Shown here: positions 51,798 through 64,000 of the stretch, one piece after another
Position numbering within the stretch: position 1 is the first letter of the stretch
How the letters are laid out: every line of letters starts with the position of its first letter
Assembly (NCBI RefSeq): GCF_000003815.2
Contig: NC_049991.1
Span: 14,740,154-14,804,153 of the forward strand
Reading direction: 5' to 3'
From: Branchiostoma floridae
Lineage: Eukaryota > Chordata > Leptocardii > Amphioxiformes > Branchiostomatidae
Length of the DNA stretch: 64,000 nucleotides
The notes under the pieces: model-generated
Told to the model about the DNA's origin: nothing
Databases searched by the model: none
The model's input: only the letters and a program-made list of their open reading frames with translations
Program-made: the position numbers and the translations under genes

Positions 51798-53503
51798 GTT
51801 GCCGGTTTCAAACGTATCCCACAGTGCTTTGCTCGTCCGCAAGGGACAAGCCACTCATCAGGGGACAAACCATTCAATATTGGAAGGGGGTCGTTAACTC
51901 GTTCATTTGAAGGAAAAAATCTCTTGCGCCTAAAAGTAAACTGGACTGCGCCAACTTTGCGAATTTGTGCCGATTTATATTGTAGCCACACTGACGTGTG
52001 GCGCATTCCTGTATGAAATCCAGATGAGCAGGTCATTGGAAATCGCAGTGTTGCCAACTGAATAATCAAAATTGGGCAACAACGAGGGCTAGTAAATCTG
52101 TCCCCACCTGTTACCTCCACCTTCCACCTGAGTTGTGAATTTCGATAAAGAAATGGATAAACAAACAAATTAGAAATTCTACTCTCCAAGCAAGTTTAAA
52201 ATCGTGTCTTTTTGTTATGCCCTTTTCTCTGTCAGCTATGCACACAAGAAAACCGTCACAATTTCCCCATCAACCTCTGCTTAGAGAGTATAAAAATGCA
52301 TCCAAACGATATTTGTAGTGTTTTGGTGGTAAAAGGGTGTTCACTATTGATACTTGTCGTAACATAGTTAGAACATCATATAATGTATATGTTGCACCGA
52401 TTTGCGAAAAAAAAAAAAAGATAGCTATTTCACTAATTTCAGGCGAGAAATAATGCCAATATTTGCGCCACGACTTGGCGAATACTTGGCCACCGGTACA
52501 ATTTGGAGTAGCCGAATGAGATAAAGTACCAGTTTAGTTAGACTTTATGATACATTATCATAATGTATAATAAACTCCTTTTGTAGGCAAAGTTCTCCGA
52601 GGATGAAATCAATTCATACTTAGTAGTACATGTACTTTCCGTGTGTACAGAAAAACATTCACATAACAGCCTGCAATTTGGCCAAATGCAGATGTATTCA
52701 TTCAGCAGCATGCGCAGAAATGTAAAGACACAAAATGATAAAACTTTGTTATTCATAATGAAAATTCTGTATGGCTGGTGGCCTTAAACGGTTCAACGAT
52801 TTCTTCCTTAGTCTTTCGGGCCTGCAGGTAATGCTACACAAAATATGATAAAATGCCACTTCATAATTTCTTTCACCATATCAACAAAATAACGAACGAA
52901 TGGCCAATGACATCGTACCTCGGCAATGAAGGTTAGACATCCAGGAAATAAAATACACAACTTTGGAAATCCTATGACCAATGATGACTTGAGTAACAGT
53001 AACATAACGAAATCGTACCTCCTTCGCAAAGATGAACCAATACATAATTTGACAACAGGTGAAAGGCAAAATCGGGTTTACATGGCAAATTGCGGTGGGA
53101 AAAAGAGTCACTCATCGTATCGATTGAATGTTGATTTGACCGAGCGCTCATTGAATTTCATTGATAAAATCGAGCCTTTTTACGCGTTGTGTGTTTTGTT
53201 GTCCTTTAGTTATACTTGTACGTTCTGCATGATGTTCCCATTACAAAGGCAAGGGTAACTACAGTTAAATTCAGAACGCAGCTATACCGCCAACGTACAG
53301 CGGCTTCCGTGAGATACTATTACCACATTTAGCAATGATATTAATAATATTTGATATGATATCAAAACGAATATGCGTCGAGTGAGTATAGAAGTTCGCC
53401 ATGAATGCACAGGTTGAAGGAGTATTGGTGCCGCAAAGCTGTAGTCGAATGTCGTTCCAAACATCTGGTCAGGGTTCTTCGGGCATAGACACAGAAAGTC
53501 ACA
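51798..53503. other. PSMD12 upstream region and spacer
   Basis: Holds the PSMD12 promoter side and one MITE (52180-52290). No exon is supported. Confidence 0.5.
52180..52290. mobile_element. diverged CTCCAAGCAGA-family MITE
   Basis: TACTCTCCAAGCAAGTTTAA and the inverse CAACCTCTGCTTAGAGAGTA, ~110 bp apart. The target duplication is no longer clear. Confidence 0.65.
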
Positions 53504-54030
53504 TCAAACTTTCAAAGCGTAGGACAGTATGTAGACAATAACACACACCAGTCCTAAACACACGATCCGCACCGCGAGAGAGTCTTCACGCCGTATGAGA
53601 AAGGGAATCCCGCGATTTAACCTCCGCTGGTCTTCTCTGTGTCGTCTGAACTGGATAAAAAAGAAAACAACAACAATGAACTTTTCATAGTACCAAGGAG
53701 CTTTTGGTACGTACAGAGATGTTTGACACATGCTTGACGGATTTCACATTGCAAGCTCAAGGATTTGTTTTATATTTGGGAGTAAATGTACAGGGGAAAC
53801 CAAGGAGGGGTTATAGTAACTCAGTCTGCATAGTACATGTATAAAGGATAAACAAACTGTTCTAGAACCTGGTGGAGCACACGTCGATTGGCCCGGATCT
53901 GTTGTCGCAGCTTGGTCCGGACCTCCGCTACAGTCTCCCGCAGGTCTGTGTCCAGCGTCGCCCGGGACAGGGCGGACTCTCTCATCTCGTTCACAGCGTT
54001 GTCTTGGAAGCCAACGTCTCTCCCTGTCAT
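53504..54030 (-). CDS. small tail-anchored coiled-coil membrane protein, unknown
   Basis: Two exons on the minus strand, 53869-54030 and 53504-53650 (stop 53504-53506), both phase 0, giving 102 aa. The acceptor (TTTTTTATCCAG) is strong; the donor CAG|GTTCTA is weak but is the only in-frame choice. The N-terminal ~75 residues are charged and helical (RATLDTDLRETVAEVRTKLR, RRHREDQRRLNRG). The C-terminal ~20 residues (VRIVCLGLVCVIVYILSYAL) form one hydrophobic segment ending two residues before the stop. That is the layout of a tail-anchored protein. No family recognised. It lies between PSMD12 and PITPNC1. Confidence 0.6.
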
Positions 54031-55665
54031 CTCAGTGCGTCTATTCTGCGGTCACCAAATCTTGCCCGGTAACTTTCCGCACCTGTCCTCTGATCGATAG
54101 TCAGTAGCACACTGACACCGTCACTGATCGTCGCTCCGTGGTAAAACGGCGCCCTAACACAGCCACGGTAAAAACGACTCCAAAACACCTTACGGTACCA
54201 CTGTGATAGTCTATAACTCAGACTAGTCAGAGTCGTGTACGTTGGGCCTGGATGGTGACTGTTCACTTTAAGAGCAAAATGCCAGTATTAAACGAGTAAC
54301 CGACCATGAAACTTCCGAAGTGTTCTGGTCCACAGTGGCAGCAGATCTGTACCCACGCCTGTTGGACCACAGACAGTTACTTCAACTCAAACTTGTCCTG
54401 ACATGAACCCCTAAAACAATGGGTATCGCTGATTACTCCATTGTTTTAGGTGACAATCTTGTATCACCTTGGCGCGGATCATGACTGGGCAGACAAAACA
54501 AATCAGACAGAAGAAGAAATACAGACTGAAGCGTTCATTTTGACGCAATAAAGACCCAACAAAAAAGTACAGCGGCTTTCGTAAGGTCAATTACAAACGC
54601 AAGATAGAATGCAAAATAAATCTTTAAAATTCATCAGCCTCTGCGCTAAATAACATTCGTCACCGACCTGCAGTGCCTTTGCAACTTATGCCGACGTTCA
54701 GTGTTTTCGGACACTGACATTGCCTCCCTCGCCTTTTCATCGGTTTAACGTTTTGAAGTTTTGTGCATTTCATACTGGTTGTTTATCAATATGTTCAGAA
54801 GAGGGCTGTAGCCATATTGTTGACCATGGCATTTGCCATTCAGTACGTTAGCCGGCGTTCAAAACGATGTTAGGTGAGACATGAGCAATCTGCAGTACGA
54901 ACAAACTCCGATTGAGGACGCTTCTGAGCGCGATTTCTGAAAAAAAAAAGAAAAGAAAAAAGAAACAAAGACAACAAGTGGACATGCGTCTTAGCTGTCA
55001 CTTGCACACGAACGCATGGCTCGTCGCATAATGTTTTAGGTAACAATATCCAGGTTCGCATTACCTCAGAACTTTGGGAGGTGGGGTGGATCACACAATT
55101 ATCAAATCAATGACAATTTGCTGGGCACAAGGGCTTCAAAGGTTAAATCACGACCAAATCACCAACGTGTACATGAGCTAGAGGTGTCGCTTTTTGCCGG
55201 ATTGCCTCTGATAATGAGTTTGACATTGTCTGATAGCGTTACATGATACAAGTGTGATATCTAAATTATTTCTTTCAAACTTATTTCTTTTATTGTGTGA
55301 AAGCCTTGGATAGCGACTCTTAGTTCTTCCTGCATTTAATATACTTGTAACATTAATACTGTAAAACGTATAACTGTTTTTAAACGGCCTGGAGAGTTTT
55401 AATTTGTTGATCTGTGCTTGATCTGTGCATATGACTGTTATGCAGGCCTGATATAAAAACGACACAAAGCAGACTCTCTTAACATCCCTATCATAATCTT
55501 TCTAATAAACCTCTTGAGGTCCATTCATGCTATAGAAATGGAAGATGAAAGGATTGAAAATCCGATACTAGTGTCATGACATGACGCCATTAATCTGCCT
55601 CCCCCCGCGTAACGTCACGTTGGTATAGTCTAATTCAGCCCACGTGACTTTGTTTCCCCTGCAGG
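54031..55665. other. intergenic, promoter side of PITPNC1
   Basis: No exon supported. A CACGTG E-box is at 55641-55646, and an acceptor-like TTTCCCCTGCAG ends at 55665. A non-coding upstream exon is therefore possible. Confidence 0.4.
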
Positions 55666-55892
55666 AGTCACCAAGCGGCTGGCCCAGGAAAAGTCAGGCG
55701 GCCGTCGTCCCGTCACAACACCGCCTCCAGTCGGCCTTCCCTCCGTCTGTGGAGGACCCCGTTACCTCCACCGCATTCCTGCTGCATGGATACAGCACTA
55801 CCGTGCTTCAGATAACCCCGGATCGCTCCCAAACGTCCGTACCAGCGACATTTCCTCTCTGTCCGGCCCGTACTGCAGTGAAGCTCACCACC

Positions 55893-55940
55893 ATGCTGAT
55901 GAAGGAGTACCGCATCTGTATGCCTCTAACGGTGGAGGAG
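55893..55940 (+). CDS. PITPNC1: cytoplasmic phosphatidylinositol transfer protein 1, first coding exon
   Basis: Sixteen codons, MLMKEYRICMPLTVEE, ending at a strong GTAAGT donor (55941). The family start is MLLKEYRICMPLTVDE in RdgB-beta (PITPNC1), and the exon boundary after the Glu is the same. Class II PITPs carry phosphatidylinositol or phosphatidic acid between membranes. The frame stays open upstream to 55644, but the conserved start and the context ACCATGC favour 55893. No second exon (expected YRIGQLYMI-like) was found before 64000, so the first intron is longer than 8 kb. Very short but highly characteristic. Confidence 0.8.
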
Positions 55941-57958
55941 GTAAGTCTGATCTGCCGGCATTTCTCTGGCGACATTCGGCCGGTATTCCTCCCACGATCC
56001 CAAACACGTAGCGCCACAGACGCGCCTGGTTTTTGGTGAGAGGTTACAGGAAATGGAATGGACGATTTACAGCTGTAGCCAGGAGGTGAAACGCGTGTCA
56101 TCTCCGACGATTTTCAGGAAAAGACCTTTCCGGGTCAGCGTTTTTATAACAGCGCGGTGTTCACGGCTAGATCGGAAAGGGACAAGGTTAACGCATTAAT
56201 TTGCTATAAAATGTTGCCCTGCACAGTTCTTTTCATTGGCACAATAAACGGTAATGTGCATCCATGTGATTTCAGTGGAAACCTGGAGATTAGAACAGAA
56301 GCACTTGCCATAAATCAGGGAGCAGGTGTATGGAGCACAGACATTGACGCCCCCATTGTACGCAATGTTGTTTTGATTGTTCATGCGAATTCCGCAATGG
56401 TCCATACATTATATATTTACTTCATATGGCTAGTTTTTCATCTTCTTAGTTTTTCTGTAGATGGTAGTAGATTGATTGATATAATCGTCTTATAACCTCC
56501 TTAATACAATTCAAGCCAATTCACATCATTGAATTCATAATGACACTTAAGTAATATTACTGCTTTGGAAAAAAAATAATTGAACAGCAGATTTCTAGAT
56601 TTTTTAGAAAGCAAATAAATCATATGAAGAGTTTAAGGTTTTTTGCTGTCCCTACTCCCTTGTCAAGTTCCATTTTGATGAATGAAATATTGGACAAAGT
56701 AAATGATATAGAAAATTCAAATGGATATTAAGTAATGTTACAAAAAGTCTGCATTGATAGAGCACAGCTTGTCATGGCTTTATGTTAATATGTTAAGTTA
56801 TATGTATGTGTTAAGAGTTTAATATCAGAGTAATAATATTGAGATTTTCATTTAAAAAAATGCTTGAAACCAAGAACTAAACAATTAAATTAGATTTAGA
56901 GTGGCCTAAAGCGGAAAGACACTGAAATTACCGTATGATGCAGTTTTTAACATGCGCTACTAGCTTGCCTCTGCGCACCATAATTTCCCACCGGTGTTAT
57001 GGGCTGGGAAATAAAGTGATTTCACAGGCATTACCATATATGTTAGGAGGAAAGGCCAACAGCTGGACTTGGTCATAGGATTTCTAATAGTAAAAGGTCG
57101 GAAAAGGGCCTCCTTAAAAGCCTAGCTGCTTGGTCACAGCATGGCAAAGTTCCTGCATTACTGAATTTACTCCATTAGCCCTTTTAGGCAGCATGCAAGG
57201 TTCTCTCTAGCTAATGGATAATGGAGCAACGAAGGAAAAAAAAAACTCATGACTGGTCCCAAAGGTGTATATGGTTATCTTCATCGTGTTACTTTAATAC
57301 TACCTTGTATTTTTTTACCATCTTTTGTGTGCTGGACTATTCTAGAATACTTGAAATTGAATATTTTGTAACCAAGAAAGGAGCTTTTGCACCTGCTAAC
57401 CAAGTTTTTATGAAACCTCATCGGTGACTTCCCCGGCTTCTTTAAAATATTCCCAGATACTGTAAATAAAAATATAGTGTAATAATATAAAATCATGAAT
57501 TTTCCTTGAAATTTAGGTCAGAAAGAAGAAAAAACTTGTATGTTTCTAAAGATGATTAGAAAGGTAAAGATGTAGTCACAATTGACACAAAAGTACTTGA
57601 TAATGCAGTATTTAGTGAGGCAGATTGAACACCTGTGTGGCACACCCTGTTGGAATGTACTAGCTGGTCCTATTCTGGGCAATTCACCACCTCCTTGGTA
57701 TGTTAAGATCATGTATGCTTAAGAACAGGTGCATTGGCGGCCAACAGCAAAAATTCGTATCTTTTGGTGTTAATAGTGCCTACATTATTATTAATTATGC
57801 ATTTCTATACTAGTATAGGGGAAGGGAAGTTGCTGTTGTTACAGATCATGTTTGTCCCTTGATCTTATGTCAAATACAAAATGTACTGATTTGTTTGAAT
57901 TTTAGTTTGAATGCATGTACACCTGCTAAATACACATGTTTCTGACTCTTTTGATTGC

Positions 57959-58246
57959 ATGTACACGTTCTACATGTTGTGTAAATAATAGTGTGAGACA
58001 GTTTGCACTGTTTTCCCCATATAACATTGCATGGAAGCCCATAACATACACATTCTGTATATACTGTGGGTATAAGTGTGGGACAGTTTTCAGTTTTTTG
58101 CCCATGTATGATAATAAAATTGAGATATCATTTCATAGAGGCCCACCAAATATACATTCTGTAGATACTGTGACAGTGTGAGTATTAGTGTGAGAAGATT
58201 GTCATTTTTTCCCCCATATACCATTGTATGGAAGCCCATACATGTT
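57959..58246. repeat. three diverged ~95-110 bp tandem units
   Basis: Each unit runs ACATTCTGTATATACTGTG, then AGTGTGAGACAGTTT, then TTTTCCCCCATATA, and units 1 and 3 add CCATTGTATGGAAGCCCATA. Starts near 57959, 58048 and 58151. Confidence 0.7.
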
Positions 58247-58369
58247 GTAAGCCAAGAGGTGTAAATCATCCTTATTGGCAGACTGCTTAATAATATGTGT
58301 CAATATGCTACAGGTATATGAAAATCATTTCCCACAGATTTGCTACAGTATGTCATACTGACTCATACA

Positions 58370-58412
58370 TACACACACACATGCACACACATGCGCACAC
58401 ATACACGAGTAT
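58370..58412. repeat. (CA)n microsatellite
   Basis: ACATACACACACACATGCAC-type imperfect run. Confidence 0.85.
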
Positions 58413-58845
58413 ACAAAATGTACATTCTGCTTTATATATATTTTTGGAGGAGATGTACACTAAATAAATGTCTAAATGAAACTTTATTTCATATTGATGA
58501 CAAAGTACATGTAGTATTGCGCAATGCCTGTTATCAGTACTTGTGATAGCTAATTGCGCATCTAATTATATGTAAAACACAGCAGTTACTGTGTTTGCAG
58601 TGTAACAGCTGTTTTATTGCCGAATTCTAAACCATATAAATCTTTCCTTACCCTTTGTCCAAGTAGGCCTGTTGCCAGGAGTGCCCACATAGTTGCCCCA
58701 GGTCAAAATTGCCACCAGAGTTCAGTGTGTAATAATTTGTTTTGAGCTCCATTCTAAATCTACTGACATGTGTCAAGAATTTTAACATGCGTCAGAAGTA
58801 GGTTTCTCTGAAGAATTGTGTAGTCTCATCCCACGTAAACTTTGT

Positions 58846-59213
58846 GTAAAAATTCATTTGTCCTATAGCCTAGTTGGACAAGTACAAAAGAATTCCACTT
58901 GCCCCAACCAACTTTTCACTTGCCTGAAATTCAAATGACATATGTTTATGCATTTTTACTTTCAATAAGGAGATCCGTTTATTTTTCAGTAAAGAGAGCA
59001 GTTCAATTCACACTCTTTGTGAATGTTATCTACAACTTTATAGTAAACAAAAAGAAGTAAGACCTTAACTACATCTTAATTATTGTTACCTGGTAATATC
59101 TTGCTTTATGGGTGTCTTGCTATCTGACAAATAGGGATGGTCAGTTGGGTGAACTGCTAGTTGTGCGGTTTAGTCAGTCTAGTGGACCAATGGACTTGTC
59201 CAACCCTGCCATA
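58846..59213. mobile_element. interspersed ACTTGCCC repeat, copy 2
   Basis: Second copy of the 1136-1450 element: ATTTGTCCTATAGCC, TTCCACTTGCCC, TTTTCACTTGCCTGAAATTC, ending GTCTAGTGGACCAATGGACT. Confidence 0.7.
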
Positions 59214-60637
59214 CCTACATAGCTTTTCTGAGGCTAGAATTACCACCTGCATGCACACCTTGTTGCACGTAGAATTGGAGGGGTGCACATATTCTTTACT
59301 GCACATGCACCAGTGCAAGTAGCTTCATGACTATTATATCACCTAGAATTATCTAGTAAAGATATGAAATGGTAAAAAACAATTTTTCCAGTAAAAATTC
59401 CAGTTGTCATTTTTACCATTGTGACGAAGGCCGCCACAAGGCAAAGATTGCTGTAGTCAGAAAAGTTCCGCTATATTGATCATGTGATACAAAGCTCATG
59501 TCCTCAAACCATTAAAAGTGCAGGTTATCTTTTGTAAACCAACCAGAGGCTAGAGCATGGCGTTATGTTTGCATACTAATGAGTAAAATCCTGAAGGTCA
59601 CACACATGCGACTTTGGTCTCTCAACAGTTGGCTTAGCAATTGCTGTCTAGGGGGCCTTACATAGAATAAAATACAAGGTTAACAGGGCTAACTGTGGTA
59701 AAGTTTATAATGTGGGAAGATTATGTAGAATCTGTTAACTGAAAGTCAAAGGGAGTTTTGCAGGTCGTGCAGTAAGAATCTAGGGAATTGATGCCAATTG
59801 TCTTTTAAACAATAGTGTAATAATTTGTTTTGAGTTCCATTTTATTGTACACATTTAATTTTGTGGTCGGGAGAAAATTTTAGTGTTTGTAGTGTTTTTT
59901 AGTTTATGGTTGAAATGGGAATAGGCAGGCAGATGACAGCACGAGCATTTTCTCGGTGGTTTTAATTTAAGGTTGCCCTGACAAGGTTTCCGTGAAAACT
60001 GCAACCATTGAAGTACTGCAAAAAGATCAACATTTACATTACTTCTGCTCCCTCTTCCATTCTGCCCGAAGACGGGTCAATTTGTTGGCAAGGAGGATCT
60101 GAAGTTCTTTGGCCTTTTGCAAAAAGGCCAAGACGTCAGAGGGAATGAAATTTTGCTCGTGTACGTGGTGGTCTGACGTTTTTGACAGCTGTGTTTGGCC
60201 TCAGCCATGGTGTGATGTAAACATCACTGTAATAAATGATCTGTCTCCATGGAGACAAAATACGTCATCTTTACATGACCAGCATGTTGATTAGCTACTT
60301 GGTCAGTTACAAGAGCATCAAGCCCAGCTTTAATGGCTGTTAATGAGATGTTAACGAGATGTTGAAACGTCTTTGTTTTCATTTAGGTGTCATGAGCACT
60401 GCATTAGGACCTGTCAAGTTCAGCATGGCAACTGGGCTTTCTCCAGCTTTGATTTTTTTCGTCCCCTTATTGTTTGAGAGCCCATGTTGTCAATTTCCGT
60501 TATTAAATCTGTCATATTATGCTTAAGAAAACACAATTTCATGTCATAAAGTTCTTTTTTTTTGACAGATGAAGTAGAATTTTTGTCAACCGCAGGGACG
60601 GTTCCTGGAGACAGCCCTGAGTGTACATGTAACCCTA

Positions 60638-60931
60638 GTTCACCTTCATCCGCGGTTTAACCTATATTCGCTTTCCTTCTTCTTCTTCTTAGTGATACAG
60701 GACAATGGGCCTTGCGGCACATCACGTCTTGGGAAACAAGGTGCAGCTAGTGTGGCAGGTGGTGGTGTGCAAACCAAAAACGAAGTGAAATTAAGGGATA
60801 TCAAGTCGATGAACAGACGGTGGTTTCAAACTGCAATATTTTAAAATGTTGTAGTTTGAAACCACTGTCTATCAACTTGACGTCCCCAAATACTAGTACC
60901 CTGTTTTTAAAAACAATGGATAAAGGGGAAC
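60638..60931. mobile_element. GTTCACCTTTATCCGCGG-family element, copy 2
   Basis: Ends GTTCACCTTCATCCGCGGTT / GGATAAAGGGGAAC, bordered by TA on both sides (60636-60637, 60932-60933). The interior has a palindrome GTGGTTTCAAACTGCAATATTTT / AAAATGTTGTAGTTTGAAACCAC. Length 294 bp against 166 bp in copy 1. Confidence 0.85.
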
Positions 60932-62298
60932 TAGCGTTATGTATGCGTGTAATGAAAGATGTCCCCATGGTTCAGCTTGGTACACCTAACAGCTGGGGAA
61001 CTGCAGATAGCACTTAATGACTGAGGTTCTGGGACAGGGGATGATGTCATTACCTCACGCATGGTGATCTCCTTACTGCCGTGTCCATCATTTTTATAAT
61101 GAGGGATGGTTCGTTGTTTTGCGGAATTTAAAAGCCCACAGATGTCATAAAACATATACTGAGTTAGTGTGTATACACATGAATATACAACTTGCTCATT
61201 CATTATTACAGGCCATGTCCTATATAAAGACAACGTAGACAGCGAATACACATTTATGTATAACATTAAAAAAAATCACCTCTTGTAATATAGAAACGAG
61301 TTGTACCTTGTTGTAGTCACATTCGCATGCAGTATTGTCATCATATGATTTCGAGACGGCTTCTTCTGAATCAAGAAAGCCGAATCTTGTTTGACACATG
61401 CATGGCTATTCCAAGACTGCAAGAGTGCCTTTGATGAAGGTAAGCAGGCTCCTGTGGCATCATATGATCGAAGAGTGAGGGAGACAATGTCTTCAGGACT
61501 AGACTGAAAAGGCTCCATTTATTGACAAGAAGGAGGAATGCACTAGCCATATTTGCACCTGCAGCAGCCAGGCGCCCGGTATGATGGATCAGACAGGCTG
61601 AAGTAACTGCTGTTTGCTGAGGTCACTCCAGGACAAGAGTGTTGTATCTGTATTTGTATAGCCGTTATAACCGCCCTTCTGTGTAACACACCAGCTTGGC
61701 ATGCACGCGGTTGTCAGCAGTGGTTATATTACACTGAACAACCTGTCACACCTAAGGTTTGCATATCTAATTGTACGTGTTATAGTACTTGGTGGCTACT
61801 CTATTCTACTCTTTTTTTTTTAGGAAAAACAAATTGTTGAACACAGCTTAATAATCCTGGTACCTGATGGTATGACTATTTCATGTTCTTTTCTGAGCTG
61901 GTATTAGATATTTCCTACTTGGTATGTCTACCAGCTTGTTTGTCATCTTTGTACATCATCCATTGTCTGAACATTTTTCTTCTGTCTTCAAGTGACATCT
62001 ACTGTAGATCTGTTTTCACTGTAGTGCCTGTTACACCTGCATCTCCATACCTTGTTGTTGTTGGTTGGCCGACTACATACTCTCTCTTTGGTTGTAGCAT
62101 GGGGATGAATTGTGAGAAGCTTACTATTGGTGGAGCTAAATCACAAAATTCACAATGGTCTGTAATGGCAGCCTGTACACAGTGCCTTGTGACCTCAATA
62201 TAACAATAACTGCCCCAGTTGCAGCCACTGAACTGTAAGGATATGAGGGTCATCACGCATAAGACTTATTAAGAGTCTTCAGGACATACCTAACGGTA

Positions 62299-62432
62299 TT
62301 CTCCAAGCAGAGGTTTTGGTCGTGGTTGGTATTTCTTAGTCTTACAGTTGACTCCCTTCACTAAGGAGGCAGCCCTAAGAATTCCCAGTCACCACTATCC
62401 CCCGACCGAAACCTTTGCTTTGAGAATACTTA
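62299..62432. mobile_element. CTCCAAGCAGA-family MITE
   Basis: TATTCTCCAAGCAGAGGTTTTGGTCG and the inverse CGACCGAAACCTTTGCTTTGAGAATA-like right end. Target duplications are diverged (CCTAACGG / CTTAAGTG). Confidence 0.75.
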
Positions 62433-62637
62433 AGTGGCTCCACTGTGGTTCTTTGCTGTTTACTTCTTTCATTACCAGTTCGTCTTGGAATTCATAATTG
62501 TTGAAGTCACACATCAGCACAGGGCAGGCTTGTTCTTATGCTAATAACTAAACAAGACTGGCAGCAGGTAGTCAATAGAATTGATAGAGGAGCCAAGGAG
62601 TTCAAACCAGAATAAGAACTAGAGTTCCACGACCCCA

Positions 62638-63532
62638 TACCTTCGCCAAATGATCCTAACCTTTCTCTACAACTGCTGTATTAATTGTGTTTGTCATTAA
62701 TTATGCAAATAAGGTTCTCATTTTATAAACTATTCCAGTTGATCATCTCCTCCACCATACAACAGAAGTACACAATCTATGTTAAGAAAGAAGGCTTTTA
62801 TCGCATTTTCTGATAATTTATGCAAATGAGATCCTCATTTGCATAATCAATGTTCAACGATGTTCGCCTGTACATAACTTCCAAACGCTACAAGTAAGAA
62901 GTTCCTGTCATCTACCAAAATGAAATTAAAGCATTTTCTCATTCATTATGCAAATTAGGTCTTTATTTTGCATAATATATATCAATCAATATTCTTCTCC
63001 TTCTCAGTTACAAATGTCACATGTTGCAATGGTCCCATAATGGCACTGAGCATGTTTAAAAAATGTCCTAATTAATTATGCAAATTAGATGCCAATTTGC
63101 ATAATTAATATGTCATTATATGAAGCATCACTTAAGCTATCTACATACCAAAAATCATAACAATCTGTTAAACCCTTCTTGAGTTATTCCCTTTTAAAGT
63201 CTGACACTAAACCTGCCCTGCAGTTCTAAAACAAGCCGCTAGGGGGCCCAAACCTACACCACTTACACTCTGCATCAAGAGCTGTCTAACACTCAAAAAT
63301 CATAGCCACAGCATGTTCAGAACTTGAGATATCAAACCAGGAAGTTCCACTGCAGTACCGTAACAGGCCGCCAGGTGGCCCAAAATCTAATCATTTTCAG
63401 GTGTCATCAAGACCTACCCACATACAAAATATCAATACAATCCATCCAGGCGTTCTGTAGTTATTTTGGTCTTCTACACACACACACACACACACAAACG
63501 CTACCCAAAATATAACCTTCTTGGCGAAGGTA
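62638..63532. mobile_element. ~0.9 kb foldback element with octamer palindromes
   Basis: Outer ends TACCTTCGCCAA (62638-62649) and TTGGCGAAGGTA (63521-63532) are perfect inverses. Inside are four units about 117-130 bp apart, each with TTATGCAAAT...ATTTGCATAA palindromes (62701, 62815, 62945, 63071; the first is half degraded). Two further GTAACAGGCCGCCAGGTGGCCC-like words (63228, 63359) follow. No ORF. Confidence 0.75.
63475..63496. repeat. (CA)n microsatellite
   Basis: ACACACACACACACACACAC run inside the foldback element. Confidence 0.95.
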
Positions 63533-64000
63533 AAAATGGTTCTGTCTTCTGTTTTTGCTATAAATATTTTATTTGATTCATTAAAATGTATAAAAAGACC
63601 AGGGGTACCCAACCAGCCAGAGACAATCTCAAACTCAAAGGACTAGTCCTGGTAAATAAGCACTTATGATACAATATGTGAGTGCACAGTAACATTACAA
63701 TACAAGCTACTAAGTGGTTACAGTGCACTATTAAATGTGTTCACAAAGATAGTTTTTTTAAGTAGGGTTATACAAATTCTAAAAATGAGAAGCACATCCT
63801 GTGTGAGGATGATAGTCTGTCAAGATTATCTCTTGAGCAGATTGTGCTATTAATGGACCTCTTAACATGTCTATGGGAAAGTACTTATCCGTGTCTATAT
63901 GTGCTTGACTAGTGGTCAAGATCTGTACCTTGATATTACTAGTAACATAGCCTTTGTATCTTCAGACTTTTTTGTGCTACATGTAAATTGTGCATCCAGA

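Larger units (their letters stand above)
55941..64000 (+). other. first intron of PITPNC1, repeats only
   Basis: No further exon of PITPNC1 was found on the plus strand and no supported gene on the minus strand. Repeats are listed separately. ORFs near 61276-61518 (-) and 61883-62203 (+) have no family features. Confidence 0.5.

Noticed and set aside
55644-55892. Upstream in-frame extension of the PITPNC1 start
   Set aside because: The family starts at MLxKEYRICMPLTV; the extension has no conserved sequence and follows an acceptor-like site, so it is better read as 5' UTR.
61883-62203. 106 aa hydrophobic plus-strand ORF
   Set aside because: No splice context or family motif; within the PITPNC1 intron next to repeats.

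Overview
The window is eukaryotic and reads as a chordate-like invertebrate genome, most probably amphioxus (Branchiostoma). It has short, intron-rich genes with good GT-AG splice sites. The encoded proteins are close to vertebrate orthologues (RPUSD1, NMRAL1, PSMD12, PITPNC1). The introns and spacers are full of small inverted-repeat elements, short LINE tails, tRNA-like SINE pieces and minisatellites. The species call is inference; no marker gene proves it. Six runs of N are assembly gaps (1-269, 5908-6702, 9155-9356, 13433-13694, 30059-30158, 47720-47819).

Layout. 398-3116 (+): 3' half of an RPUSD1-type pseudouridine synthase, with a ~70 bp minisatellite in one intron. 3117-15483: mostly non-coding, with two possible orphan splice-linked exons (near 4529 and 7893) and a CpG-rich possible first exon ending at 11901. 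15484-17359 (+): complete NMRAL1-type NADPH sensor (302 codons in three exons). 18652-22659 (-): complete seven-exon coiled-coil protein (317 aa) that I cannot name. 26354-30479 (-) and 38379-41871 (-): two tandem paralogues of a four-transmembrane, MS4A/CD20-like protein with the same six-exon structure. Between them, at 30600-31800, is an array of seven copies of the first part of coding exon 1. 44526-44969 (+): intronless ORF of unknown function. 46320-51797 (-): PSMD12/Rpn5 proteasome lid subunit; the middle coding exon(s) are missing at the 47720-47819 gap. 53504-54030 (-): small tail-anchored coiled-coil protein. 55893-55940 (+): first coding exon of PITPNC1, whose first intron fills the rest of the window.

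The genes do not form one pathway. Two context points matter. PSMD12 and PITPNC1 are neighbours and divergently transcribed, as in human 17q24.2, which looks like old microsynteny. The MS4A-like locus is a local expansion: two full genes plus an exon-1 array.

The most interesting material outside genes is the set of non-autonomous transposon families. One has 'CTCCAAGCAGA' termini and 8-9 bp target duplications (hAT-like). One has GTTCACCTTTATCCGCGG termini and TA duplications. One pogo-like element has CAGT...ACTG ends. One element abuts and supplies part of a splice donor in the first MS4A-like gene. All names rest on reading the sequence; no database search was made.
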